DNA from: Billgrantia tianxiuensis
Lineage (GTDB): Bacteria; Pseudomonadota; Gammaproteobacteria; Pseudomonadales; Halomonadaceae
Length of the DNA stretch: 64,000 bases
NCBI RefSeq assembly: GCF_009834345.1
Contig: NZ_CP035042.1
Span: 3,100,001-3,164,000, forward strand
Direction of reading: 5' to 3'
Position 1 is the stretch's first letter; each line of letters opens with the position of its first letter. The position numbers and the translations under genes were made by a program. Below, one piece after another: positions 20,983 to 30,008 of the stretch. The notes below the pieces were generated by a model. That model was not told the DNA's origin, searched no databases, and was given only the letters and a program-made list of their open reading frames with translations.

Positions 20983-22019
20983 TTACTCGCCCGCTCCGTT
21001 GCTGTCTTCGCTTACGCCAGTTGGGCGCCCATACCACTCCGCCAAGGCTCGACGCTCGCGGCGGCGGGCCTCCGCGCCGTCTCGCCCCCATACCAGCAGG
21101 CGCATCTCGGTCTTGCCCGCTTCCGGAGTGGGGCGGTCGAGCCTGACACCGGGCCCTCCACCCAATTGCCCGCCTCCTGGCAAGAGCAGGCGCCAACGCG
21201 CCTGCCCAGGCCGGCCCGGACCGTATCCCATGTGCCCCACCCGGGACGCCTGAGCCGTTCGCCCGCCACCAGACGAATCTGCTCCACCGCCAGGTCGAGC
21301 CCGCTCAGCACCTCGGCCAGGCCTTCATAACCCGTCAGTCCCGGGCGCATGCTAACGAAACCCAGCCGATTTTCGGCCAGCGAGAAACTCAACGTCGCCA
21401 GACCGACCAGCCCCAGGGAGCGAGCGCCCTGCACGGCGAGCTGTCCGAGGTAAGCGCGCTGCTCGGGGGTCAACCGTTCGCTCGGCGCCATGGCGAAAGT
21501 CGCTCCGAGCAGTTGATGCTCGACCAACGCCAGCGCCTGGCCGCGGCTGTCGGCCAGTACCGGCAGGTGCACGCGCAACGCCTGCTCCGACATCTCTCCC
21601 AGCGGCAGCCCCGCCTCGCGCATCAATTGGCGGGCGGCATCGTCATCGCACATGGCAGCGATAAGAGACTCGCGCGGTCCGATGAAAGCCAGTCCCGAAC
21701 GCGAGCAGCAGCGTGCAAGGTGCCACTGCTCCTCGGCCGTCGCCTCGCCGGGATGCAGCGCATCGCAGCCCCACCGTCGGGCGCGTTCGACCAGGGCCTC
21801 GCCCATGGCACCGCCGCTGTCGTGCCAGGCTAGCTCCAGCTCGGTACAGGCCTGACCGGCACGCAGTGCCGCAAGGCCGCTGCCGGCGAGCATGACACCA
21901 CGCCAGCGGCCCTGGCGCAGTACATCGTCATAGGCCCCATGCAAGGAGCGTGATTCTCCATCGGCCCCGCCGACATGACCCTGGCCGTCGGCGGTGATAG
22001 CATGAAAAGAGGTCTTCAA
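20983..22019 (-). CDS. Degenerate biotin-carboxylase-like protein (one apparent frameshift)
   Basis: The product (345 residues after restoring one G near 21234) aligns end to end with biotin carboxylase: DALHPGEA, GLAFIGPRESLIAAM, LTPEQRAYLGQLAV, GLVGLATLSF, and GGGPGVRLD. About 90 residues of the ATP-grasp core are missing, including the glycine-rich loop, and the catalytic ExNxRxxVEHP stretch of AccC is replaced by SMRPGLTGYEG. It cannot be an ordinary carboxylase. The start is a TTG at 22019 with GGGAGG upstream, divergent from the LysR gene 38 bases away. A scaffold, regulatory or decaying role is possible. Confidence 0.65.
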
Positions 22020-22057
22020 CGGGCCTCCCTGCACCCTTCTTGCTTGCGGATTGATCG

Positions 22058-23046
22058 ATGACGATGCCAAGGCTGCTGAACCGCCTGACTTTTCGCCAGC
22101 TACAGGTCTTCCAGGCCGTGCATGGCCAGCAGTCCTACTCGCGAGCCGCCGAATTGCTGGGCCTGACCCAGCCGGCAGTCAGCGCGCAGATCCGCCAGCT
22201 CGAGCAGGCCCTGGGCCAGCCATTGTTCAAGTACACCGGCAAGACCCTACACGTGCTGCCGGCGGCCGATGCGCTGGCGGCCTCGACCCAGGCCATCTTC
22301 GGCCAGGTCTCGCGCCTGCAAATGACGCTCTCCGACATGGACGGCACGATTTCGGGGGAGCTCAATCTGGCTGCCGTCTCGACGGCGCAGTACGTGGTGC
22401 CACACTTGATTGCCCGCTTCCGCGCCTACTACCCCAACGTTCAGGTACGCCTGCAGGTGTGCAATCGCAGCCAAGCGCTCGAGCGGCTTGCGGCTCGCCG
22501 CGACGACCTGGTGATCATGGCCATGGTCCCCGAAGATGACGACGAACTGGTTTTCATGCCGTTCCTCGAGAACGAACTGATTCCCATCGTCTGGCCCGGC
22601 CATCCGCTGCTCGAGGCCCATGCCCCCACGCTGGAGGACCTGGCCCGGCACTACCTATTGATGCGCGAATCGGGCTCGGGGGTCCGCACCGCTTTCGAGC
22701 AGCTCGCTGCCGAGCAGGACGTCGCCCTTCAGCATACCATGGAGCTGGGCACCAACGAGGCGATCAAGCAGGGCGTGATGGCACACCTGGGCGTGGCGGT
22801 ACTGCCTCGGCTGGCCGTACGTCTGGAGCTGGGCGCGGGGCTGCTGGCCGAGCTGCCCCTGCCGGGCTTCCCCCTGCGCCGCTCATGGTGCACGGTCTAT
22901 CCCGCGATCGCTTTCCCACCCCGGTGACCGAGCTGTTCCTGCGTTTCGTGCGCGAGCGGCTGGGCGAGATCGAAGCGCACTTCAAGGCGCCGCCACGGCC
23001 GATGCCCGACCACGGCGTGGTCTGCCTGCCCATTGCCCCGGGCTGA
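22058..23046 (+). CDS. LysR-family transcription regulator (one apparent frameshift)
   Basis: DNA-binding regulator of 329 residues after repair. The winged HTH is at residues about 8-65 (TFRQLQVFQAVH, SYSRAAELLGLTQPAVSAQIRQLE), followed by a substrate-binding domain. The wording of the effector domain (AAVSTAQYVVPHLIARF, RLQVCNRSQALERL, DDLVIMAMVPEDDD) is closest to CbbR-like regulators, but no Calvin-cycle genes are here. The frame breaks near 22885 (TC-ATG); the tail continues VHGLSRDRFPTPVTELFLRF. It is divergent from the carboxylase-like gene, the usual layout of a LysR regulator and its target. Confidence 0.8.
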
Positions 23047-23218
23047 GTCCCACGCTAATTGCACGGGCTGCGTCCGCTGTGCCAGTCAGTCGCGGATATG
23101 GTAGATTACGGGCCTGCGACTATCGTATCAATGGCCTGCCATGTGGCCTGCTGCCGCCCGTAACGAGGCGCGCCGCGGCTTGGTTCTGGCAGCCGCCGAG
23201 TGGAGGGGCTCACACCCT

Positions 23219-24274
23219 ATGAGCGACAACACCTCAAAACGCGTGCCTAGCGGCGCCAAGTTCCGCACTGAACACGGCTTCGCCGCCATCAAGGACGGTA
23301 TCAAGCTGCAGCGCAGCCAGGTCGACGAGCGTCCGGAACCAGGGCGCAAGCCACACTGGCTGCGTGCGCAGATCCCTGGCGGCGGGCGTTTCGAGGCGGT
23401 GAAGCGCAACGTCAACGAGCATCGCCTGAGCACCGTGTGCGCCGAATCCCACTGCCCCAACATGGGCGAGTGCTGGAGCAACGGTACGGCGACCATCATG
23501 CTGATGGGCTCGGTATGCACCCGCGCCTGTCGTTTCTGTGCCGTAGACACCGGCAACCCGCGCGGCTGGCTGGACAGCGAGGAGCCGGCCAACACCGCCA
23601 AGTCGGTGGAGCTGATGGGGCTGCGCTACGTAGTGCTCACCTCGGTGGACCGCGACGACCTGGCCGACGGCGGAGCGACGCACTACGCCGAGTGCATCCG
23701 AGCGATCAAGGCGAATACGCCAGCCGTGGTGGTCGAGGCGCTCACGCCCGACTTCGACGGCGACCCGGCCGCCATCGAGCGAGTGGTCGACTCCGGCCTC
23801 GAGGTGTTTGCCCAGAACGTCGAGACGGTGGAGCGCCTCACCCATTACGTGCGCGATCCGCGCGCCGGCTACCGCAAGACTCTCGACGTGCTGGCCCATG
23901 CCAAGCGTCATCGCCCCGACGTGCTGACCAAGACCAGCCTGATGCTGGGGCTCGGCGAGACCGATGAGGAGATCCTCGCCACCTTCGACGACTTGCGCGC
24001 CATCGACGTGGACATCGTCACGCTCGGCCAATACCTGCGCCCCACGCGCAACCACCTGCCGGTGGAGCGCTGGGTCACGCCGGAAGAGTTCGAGCGTTAT
24101 CGTCAGTTGGGTCTGGAAAAGGGCTTCATGGAAGTGGCTTCCGGGCCTCTGGTACGTTCCAGCTATCGCGCCGACCGAGTGTTCGAGAAGAACAACCTGG
24201 GCCTTGCCGCACCGGCCGAGGTACCGGGCCAGGCGCCTGACCCCAACCGAATCGAGGCAATCAACGTCGGCTGA
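23219..24274 (+). CDS. lipA: Lipoyl synthase
   Basis: Radical-SAM enzyme that inserts two sulfurs into protein-bound octanoate to form lipoyl groups. The product has 351 residues. Both clusters are visible: the auxiliary cluster [12 protein letters not shown] and the radical-SAM motif CTRACRFC. The C-terminal [10 protein letters not shown] pattern supplies the conserved Ser ligand region. I chose ATG 23219 (MSDNTSKRV) with GGAGGGG upstream; the longer frame has no ribosome site. It is convergent with lipB over a shared terminator, instead of forming the usual lipB-lipA tandem. Confidence 0.96.
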   Translation: MSDNTSKRVPSGAKFRTEHGFAAIKDGIKLQRSQVDERPEPGRKPHWLRAQIPGGGRFEAVKRNVNEHRLSTVCAESHCPNMGECWSNGTATIMLMGSVCTRACRFCAVDTGNPRGWLDSEEPANTAKSVELMGLRYVVLTSVDRDDLADGGATHYAECIRAIKANTPAVVVEALTPDFDGDPAAIERVVDSGLEVFAQNVETVERLTHYVRDPRAGYRKTLDVLAHAKRHRPDVLTKTSLMLGLGETDEEILATFDDLRAIDVDIVTLGQYLRPTRNHLPVERWVTPEEFERYRQLGLEKGFMEVASGPLVRSSYRADRVFEKNNLGLAAPAEVPGQAPDPNRIEAINVG

Positions 24275-24313
24275 GACAACATCGCCATTGGCGGGACAAT
24301 GGCGCAGCATGCG

Positions 24314-24340
24314 AAAAGGCGACCCTTGCGGTCGCCTTTT
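24314..24340. terminator. Bidirectional terminator between lipA and lipB
   Basis: AAAAGGCGACC-CTTGC-GGTCGCCTTTT: an 11-base-pair stem flanked by A and T tracts, usable on both strands. Confidence 0.85.
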
Positions 24341-24348
24341 CTCTGCGC

Positions 24349-25047
24349 TCAATCGACTCCCGCTTCTTTCACGGCAAGCGGCGCAAGCAATGCCGTCTCG
24401 GTCGAAGCCAGCTCACGTTTCAACTGCAGCGCCAGGCATTCGGCAAGCCGCAAGCCGACACGCTCGACGGCGAGCGGCTGGTCGACGAGATCGGCCAAAC
24501 GCGTCATGGCCATGCCGGCATAGCCACAGGGATTGATACGCTGGAACGGTGCGAGGTCGCCATTCACGTTGAGGGCGACACCATGGAAACTGGCGCCACG
24601 GCGGATACGCAACCCCAGCGAGGCGATCTTGGCTTCACCGACATACACGCCAGGGGCATCGGGTCGGGCATGGGCCTCGATGCCGTACTCGGCAAGCAGC
24701 TCGATCACGGCACGCTCTAGCGCCGTGACCAGCTCGCGTACACCGATCCCGCAGCGGCGCACGTCGAGTAGCGGGTAAAGCACGACCTGCCCCGGACCGT
24801 GGTAGGTCACCTGTCCGCCACGATCGGTCTGCACCACGGGAATGTCGCCCGGCATCAGCAGGTGCTCAGGCTTCCCCGCTTGCCCCTGGGTGAATACCGG
24901 ATCGTGCTCCACCAGCCAGAACTGATCCGGGGTGGCCTCATCGCGGCCGTCGGTCAGCTCACGCATGGCCTGCCAGACCGGCAAGTAGGGACGGCGCCCC
25001 AGGCATAGAAGTGCGATCGGCGCACTCGCGCCCCGTCGATCGGACAT
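24349..25047 (-). CDS. lipB: Lipoyl(octanoyl) transferase
   Basis: Transfers octanoyl from acyl carrier protein to lipoyl domains. The product has 232 residues, normal length. Family motifs seen: [11 protein letters not shown], the Lys-bearing [22 protein letters not shown], and the catalytic Cys in NPCGYAGM. Its ATG overlaps the ybeD stop by one base (TAATG), so the two are translated together, as in many gammaproteobacteria. Confidence 0.95.
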   Translation of the reverse strand: MSDRRGASAPIALLCLGRRPYLPVWQAMRELTDGRDEATPDQFWLVEHDPVFTQGQAGKPEHLLMPGDIPVVQTDRGGQVTYHGPGQVVLYPLLDVRRCGIGVRELVTALERAVIELLAEYGIEAHARPDAPGVYVGEAKIASLGLRIRRGASFHGVALNVNGDLAPFQRINPCGYAGMAMTRLADLVDQPLAVERVGLRLAECLALQLKRELASTETALLAPLAVKEAGVD

Positions 25048-25361
25048 TACACCACCATATGTACGCGCCCAGTGGCCTTGAGCTCTTCGAACAGCGCCTT
25101 GAGCTGGACCTCGCCGGTGGCACGCAGCGTCAGCCGCACCGATTGGAAACGCGCGTTGCGACTCTCCACCACCTGGATACTGGAAGCATCGAAGCTGGCG
25201 TCATGGCGCAGCACCACCTGGCACACCATGGCGGTGAAATCCTCGGCGGCGTCCCCCACTACCTTGATGGGGTAATCGCACGGAAAGCTGATCGTCGGCG
25301 CCGACGCCGGGTCGCTTGTGGCGGTGGCCCGGCGCAGGTCGCGCAATTTGTCGTGTGACAT
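25047..25361 (-). CDS. ybeD: YbeD/DUF493 family protein
   Basis: Small ACT-like-fold protein of 104 residues, member of the DUF493 family that regularly sits between dacA and lipB. Visible: [43 protein letters not shown] and the ending GRVHMVV. The start ATG at 25361 (MSHDKLRDL) has AAGAGAA before it; the longer frame from 25406 lacks support. The function is unclear; a regulatory or lipoate-related role has been suggested for the family from context only. Confidence 0.88.
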   Translation of the reverse strand: MSHDKLRDLRRATATSDPASAPTISFPCDYPIKVVGDAAEDFTAMVCQVVLRHDASFDASSIQVVESRNARFQSVRLTLRATGEVQLKALFEELKATGRVHMVV

Positions 25362-25431
25362 GGTTCTCTTCAGGTCTCGAAAGCTATTTCCGAGTATTCT
25401 ACTCAACTACTGACCGGCGACCAAGACACCG

Positions 25432-26649
25432 TCAGAACCAGCCGCCGATCAGGTTGCTGAAGAAGCGCCGTACCTGGTCGAACAGCCGCTTGAACAGACC
25501 GCCCTCCTCGATCGACTCGAGGGCCACCAGCGGCTGCTCGCCAACGATTTCGTCGCCAAGGCGTACCTCCAGGGTGCCCACACGATCGCCGAGACTGATC
25601 GGTGCGGTGAGGTCCTGGCGAATGTCCAGCCGCGCGCTGAGTTCCTGGTTGCGCGCCCGCGGCAGCGTCATGGCGACATCGCGATCGACGCCGACGCGCA
25701 GCTCGTTCTTCTCGCCACCCCAGATACGCGGGGTATTCAGTACCGCTCCTTGGTCGTAGAGCTTGAGGGTTTCATAGTAGCGGAAGCCGTAGCTGAGCAG
25801 TTTCTGGGTCTCCTGGGCACGCGCCTCCTCCGAACTGGTTCCCATGACTACCGAGATCAGGCGCATGTCGTCGCGCTTGGCGGATGCCACCAAGCCATAG
25901 CCGGCCTCGGTGGTCCAGCCTGTCTTGAGGCCATCCACGGTCGGGTCGCGCCACAGCAGGCGGTTGCGGTTGGGCTGGCGGATGTCGTTATAGGTGAAGT
26001 ACTTCTCGGAGTAGACGGCGTAGTGCTCGGGATAGTCGTTGATGATGTACTGCGACAGGATTGCCATGTCCCGCGCGGAAGAGTACTGCTCGGGATGCGG
26101 CAGGCCAGTAGCGTTGGCGTAGTTCGTATTGTGCATGCCCAGGCGCGATGCATGCTGGTTCATCATGTCGGCGAAGGGCGCTTCGCCGCCCGCCAAGTGT
26201 TCGGCCACGGCGACACTGGCATCGTTGCCCGAGGCGATGATGATGCCATGCAGCAGATCACGGATAGAGACATCCGTATTGACTTCGATGAACATCTTGG
26301 ACCCCACCGTACGCCAGGCGTTCTCGCTGATGCGCACCCTGTCGTCGAGGTTGATATTGCCGCGATTCAGTTCGCGCTCAACCAGATAGGCGGTCATCAG
26401 CTTGGTCAGGCTAGCCGGCGGCAGGCGCTCGTCGGCATTGTGCTCGACCAGCACTCTGCCGCTGTCGGCATCCATGAGAATCCAGGATTTCGCCGCGATC
26501 TGCGGCGGCGCCGGAATCATCGCCTGAGGCTGCGGCTGGGGCGTGGGTACCGCCTGGGCCAGAGCCTGGGAAACGACCAGTAGCAGGCCGAACAGCGACA
26601 ACGGTAGAAGCCGCGCACGGAAATGGGAAAGCAGCACTCGCATGGGCAT
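25432..26649 (-). CDS. dacA: D-alanyl-D-alanine carboxypeptidase (PBP5/6 type)
   Basis: Trims the terminal D-Ala from peptidoglycan stem peptides at the periplasmic face of the inner membrane. It has 405 residues. A signal peptide (LPLSLFGLLLVVSQALAQA) is followed by the three penicillin-binding motifs: SxxK in ASLTKLMTAY, SGN in SGNDASVAVAE and KTG in DGLKTGWTTEAG. The C-terminus ends in an amphipathic helix (LFDQVRRFFSNLIGGWF) that anchors such enzymes to the membrane. The start could be 26643, 26649 or 26658; the long upstream frame overlapping rlpA is not real. Confidence 0.93.
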   Translation of the reverse strand: MPMRVLLSHFRARLLPLSLFGLLLVVSQALAQAVPTPQPQPQAMIPAPPQIAAKSWILMDADSGRVLVEHNADERLPPASLTKLMTAYLVERELNRGNINLDDRVRISENAWRTVGSKMFIEVNTDVSIRDLLHGIIIASGNDASVAVAEHLAGGEAPFADMMNQHASRLGMHNTNYANATGLPHPEQYSSARDMAILSQYIINDYPEHYAVYSEKYFTYNDIRQPNRNRLLWRDPTVDGLKTGWTTEAGYGLVASAKRDDMRLISVVMGTSSEEARAQETQKLLSYGFRYYETLKLYDQGAVLNTPRIWGGEKNELRVGVDRDVAMTLPRARNQELSARLDIRQDLTAPISLGDRVGTLEVRLGDEIVGEQPLVALESIEEGGLFKRLFDQVRRFFSNLIGGWF

Positions 26650-26695
26650 GGATCTCATCGCTACGTCGAGAAAGGTCAAGGGATATTGGCGCCGA

Positions 26696-27732
26696 TCAAT
26701 CGGCACCGTTGACGATAAAGGCCTGATCGAAACCGGCACGCCTGAGTTCGGCCCGAACGGGCTCGACCTGTCCGGCATGCGCCAGCGGGCCGACCTGGAC
26801 CCGGTACATACCAGTTGCATCCGCCACCCGTACCGGGTGTGACAGCTCACGCTCGAGGCGGGCCTTGAGCGCTCGTGCGTTGTCGGCCGATCCCAACGCG
26901 GCGATCTGCAGGTAGATTGGCAGGCCGTCACCACCTTCGCCGCGGCTGGCGGCACCGGCATCAGTGGCGCCGCTGCCGGAAGTCGAGGCGATGGTGTTGG
27001 AACTGTTGCTGGAACTGTTGTTGGGATTGGTGTTGGCGGTCGCAACGGGCCGTGGCGATGCTTGTGCCGGTGACGATGCCTGAGCCGCCGTTTGGACAGC
27101 AGGCGTAGCGCTCTGGTTCGCTCCGCCACCACCATTTTCGGCCAGCCACACCACAGGATCGATCGCTTCGACCTTTACCCTGCCGGTGCCACGTTCGAGG
27201 ATATCGAGTCGCGCGGCAGCGGCATAGGAAAGATCGATCTCGCGGTCATTGTGAAACGGTCCGCGGTCGTTGACCCGCACGATCACCGAGCGGCCATTGT
27301 CCAGACTCGTGACACGTGCATAGGTAGGCAGCGGCAAAGAGCGGTGCGCCGCGCTCATCTTGTACATGTCGTAGATTTCGCCGTTGGACGTGGCGTAGCC
27401 GTGGAACTTCTCGCCGTACCACGAGGCGGTACCCTGCCGCGCATAGCCGCGCGCATCCGGCAGGACATGATAGGTCTTGCCCCACACCTCGTAGACGGGG
27501 CGGTTGCCACCACGGGAGGGCTCTTCCACGCGCGCACGGCATCGGGAATCTGGCTGACATCGGGCGGGTTTTCAGGATAAGCGTCACCGCTCATGGCATA
27601 ACGACCGCCCCCTGTGGCCGGTGCCGCGGAGGACGCCCTTGGCGCATCGTCTCGCGCCGGGCCACTCGAACCGCTGCCGGCACAGCCAGCCAACAGCGCC
27701 GACACGACCAGCACCGCCCATGCTCCTTTCAT
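26696..27732 (-). CDS. rlpA: Septal ring lytic transglycosylase RlpA (one apparent frameshift)
   Basis: Outer-membrane lipoprotein that cleaves denuded glycan strands at the septum; 345 residues after repair. Order: signal peptide and lipobox (LLAGCAG, Cys at about residue 17), DPBB barrel (ASWYGEKFHGYATSNGE, VRVNDRGPFHNDREIDLS), a long Ser/Ala/Asn-rich linker with repeats of Ser-Asn, and a C-terminal SPOR domain (YRVQVGPLAHAGQVEPVRAEL). The frame breaks near 27530, where one C appears missing (GTG-CCG). The ATG overlaps the mltB stop codon (ATGA). Confidence 0.9.
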
Positions 27733-28792
27733 GGCGAATCCTCCCGCTCCATAGCCACCGACGCTGACAGGGGAAGGGCTCGAGGTCGCGCGAATCCGCT
27801 ATCGCTTCAGCCAGCTCGGTCACGGCCATGGCATAGAGATGGCTATGGTTGTAGCGAGTGATGACGTAGAAATTGTCGTGTCCGAGACGGTAACGCCAGG
27901 CGGTATCGTCCACTTCCAACGCCAGCGGAATCACCGGTGTCGCTTCATCCAGCGCCACCTTGGGTACGATCCCGACCCGCTCCAGTTCATCCAGCTTGGC
28001 GTAGGGCCGCTGCGTGCGGTTGAAGTCGATCGCCCCGGGCGGCGTATCAGGGCCCTCGGCCTCGGCATAGATGGGTTCGCCCGGGCGCCAGCCGTGCTCG
28101 GCGAAATAGTTACCGACGCTGCCGATGGCATCGACGGGATTGGTCCACAGGTCACGCTGCCCATCGCCATCGAAGTCCACCGCATAGGCCCGATAACTGG
28201 TGGGGATGAACTGCGGGTAGCCCATGGCACCGGCATAAGAGCCCTTGAGGCTGCCGGGCTCGACTTCCTGCTCATGGGTGATCTCGAGAAACGCCGCCAG
28301 CTCACCGCGAAAGAAATTGCCACGCACCGGGTGGTGGAACGCCAGCGTGGCCAGGGAGTCGATGACGCGATGACGCCCGGTGAAGCGACCATAACTGGTT
28401 TCGACGCCAATGATGGCGGCGATGATTTCGGGCGGCACGCCGTACTCGGCATGGGCTCGGATGAAGGCTTCCTCATGCGCTTCGATGAAGGCTACGCCGC
28501 GTGCGATGCGCTCGGGCTGCAGGAATATTTCGCGATACTCGTCCCAGCGCAGGCGGCGCTCCGCCGCGCCCGCCATGGCATCGAGCACCCCCTGCTGGAA
28601 AACGGCGTCGCCAAGTGCACTCTCCAGCCAGTCGCTTTCGATACCGCGTTCGCTGAGTTCCTCAAGCAACTGCCGGGCCCCCTCGTGCCGTGCTGGGGAA
28701 AAGTCCGCGGCATACACAGCCGGCGCCAACAACCCAAGAGTCAATGCCGCTGCCGCGGCGCCGGCCCCTTTCCACTTACTCAATGGCGTCAT
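27729..28792 (-). CDS. mltB: Lytic murein transglycosylase B (one apparent frameshift near the end)
   Basis: SLT-fold enzyme cutting glycan strands to 1,6-anhydroMurNAc; 354 residues after repair. The catalytic Glu is in IIGVETSYGRFTG, with MGYPQFIPTSYRAYAVDFDGDG following, as in MltB. The signal peptide (LTLGLLAPAVYAADF) has no lipobox, so this form is probably soluble in the periplasm or loosely bound. One C is missing near 27770 (CCCC for CCCCC); corrected, the protein ends EREDSP with its stop overlapping the rlpA start. Uncorrected, the frame runs through rlpA. Confidence 0.92.
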
Positions 28793-28844
28793 GCTTGTGC
28801 CACTCCTTGACTGGGACCCCTATCGTTCGAGCCCGCCCTAACAG

Positions 28845-30005
28845 CTATCGCGGCAGCAGCCGGCGGTGCCCATGAATGGACATGAGAATACCGAATCCCG
28901 CCAGCAAGGTCACGCTGGAGGTCCCGCCGTAGCTGACCAGCGGGAGAGGTACGCCAACCACTGGGAGTATGCCGCTGACCATGCCTACGTTGACGAAGAC
29001 ATAGATGAAGAAAGTCAGAATGATACTGCCGCCCAGCAGCCGCCCAAAGGTATCGTGCGCGACGGCGGCAAGCCATAACCCGCGCACGACGATCAACAGG
29101 TAAAGCAACAGCACGATCAGCATGCCCACCAGGCCGAACTCTTCACCGAGCACCGCGACGATGAAATCGGTATGGCGCTCGGGCAGGAACTCCAGCTGTG
29201 ACTGGGTTCCCTGCAGCCAGCCCTTGCCCCACAGGCCGCCGCTACCGATGGCCGTGGTCGATTGAATGATGTTCCAGCCGGCGCCCAACGGGTCGCTCTC
29301 GGGGTTGAGGAAGGTCAGGACCCGCTGCCGCTGATAATTGTGCAGGTTCATCCACAGCAGCGGCAGCGCCGCTGCGGCAACGACGGAGAGGAAGGCAATG
29401 AAGCGCCAGGAAAGTCCCGCCAGCAGAACCACGAAAACACCGGCGCATCCCACTAACAGGGAAGTCCCCAGGTCCGGCTGCTTGGCGATCAACATCACGG
29501 GCAAACCGAGCAGCGCGGCACAGACCAGCAGGTCCTTCCAGCGCGGCGGCAGCTCGCGTCGACTGAGCCACGCCGCCAGCATCAGCGGCATGGCCAGTTT
29601 CATCAGTTCGGAGGGCTGAAAGCGAATCACCCCGGGGATCACCAGCCAGCGCTGAGCGCCCATGCCGACATCGCCGACCAGCTCGACCGCAATCAGCATC
29701 AACAGACCGACGCCATAGACCAGCGGTGCCCAGCGCATCAACGTGACAGGTGGCAGCTGCGCCAATACCACCATCACCAGGGCCGCAACCAGAAAGCGCG
29801 AGCCTTGCGCCAGGACGACCTCGATCCGCTGCCCGCTAGCGCTATAGAGCACGCCGAGGCCCGCCACCAGCAACATCAGCAGCAGTAGAAGCAGCCAGGG
29901 GTCTAGGTGGGTGCGTTCCCAGAGGCTCTTGCGCCGCGAGATACCGCTCTCCGGTGCACGTACCGGACGTGCCCGCAGCCCCTTGGTCAAGCCCATCAAC
30001 CCCAT
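28845..30005 (-). CDS. rodA: Rod-shape SEDS glycosyltransferase RodA
   Basis: Polytopic SEDS peptidoglycan polymerase for cell elongation, 386 residues with about ten membrane helices. Typical stretches: VLYSASG near the first helix, RWLVIPGVIRFQPSELMKLA, KQPDLGTSLLVG, and GSGGLWGKGWLQGTQSQLEFLPERHTDF-type loop with ILPVVGVPLPLVSYGG near the end. It starts three bases after the mrdA stop and works with PBP2 encoded there. Confidence 0.96.
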   Translation of the reverse strand: MGLMGLTKGLRARPVRAPESGISRRKSLWERTHLDPWLLLLLLMLLVAGLGVLYSASGQRIEVVLAQGSRFLVAALVMVVLAQLPPVTLMRWAPLVYGVGLLMLIAVELVGDVGMGAQRWLVIPGVIRFQPSELMKLAMPLMLAAWLSRRELPPRWKDLLVCAALLGLPVMLIAKQPDLGTSLLVGCAGVFVVLLAGLSWRFIAFLSVVAAAALPLLWMNLHNYQRQRVLTFLNPESDPLGAGWNIIQSTTAIGSGGLWGKGWLQGTQSQLEFLPERHTDFIVAVLGEEFGLVGMLIVLLLYLLIVVRGLWLAAVAHDTFGRLLGGSIILTFFIYVFVNVGMVSGILPVVGVPLPLVSYGGTSSVTLLAGFGILMSIHGHRRLLPR

Positions 30006-30008
30006 TGC

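Noticed and set aside
25432..27135. Long dacA frame reaching into rlpA
   Set aside because: The extra N-terminal part is antisense-frame noise over the rlpA linker; the true signal peptide starts at about 26649.
27584..28792. MltB with a long Arg/Gly-rich C-terminus
   Set aside because: The tail is rlpA read in the wrong frame after one missing C; the corrected stop overlaps the rlpA start.
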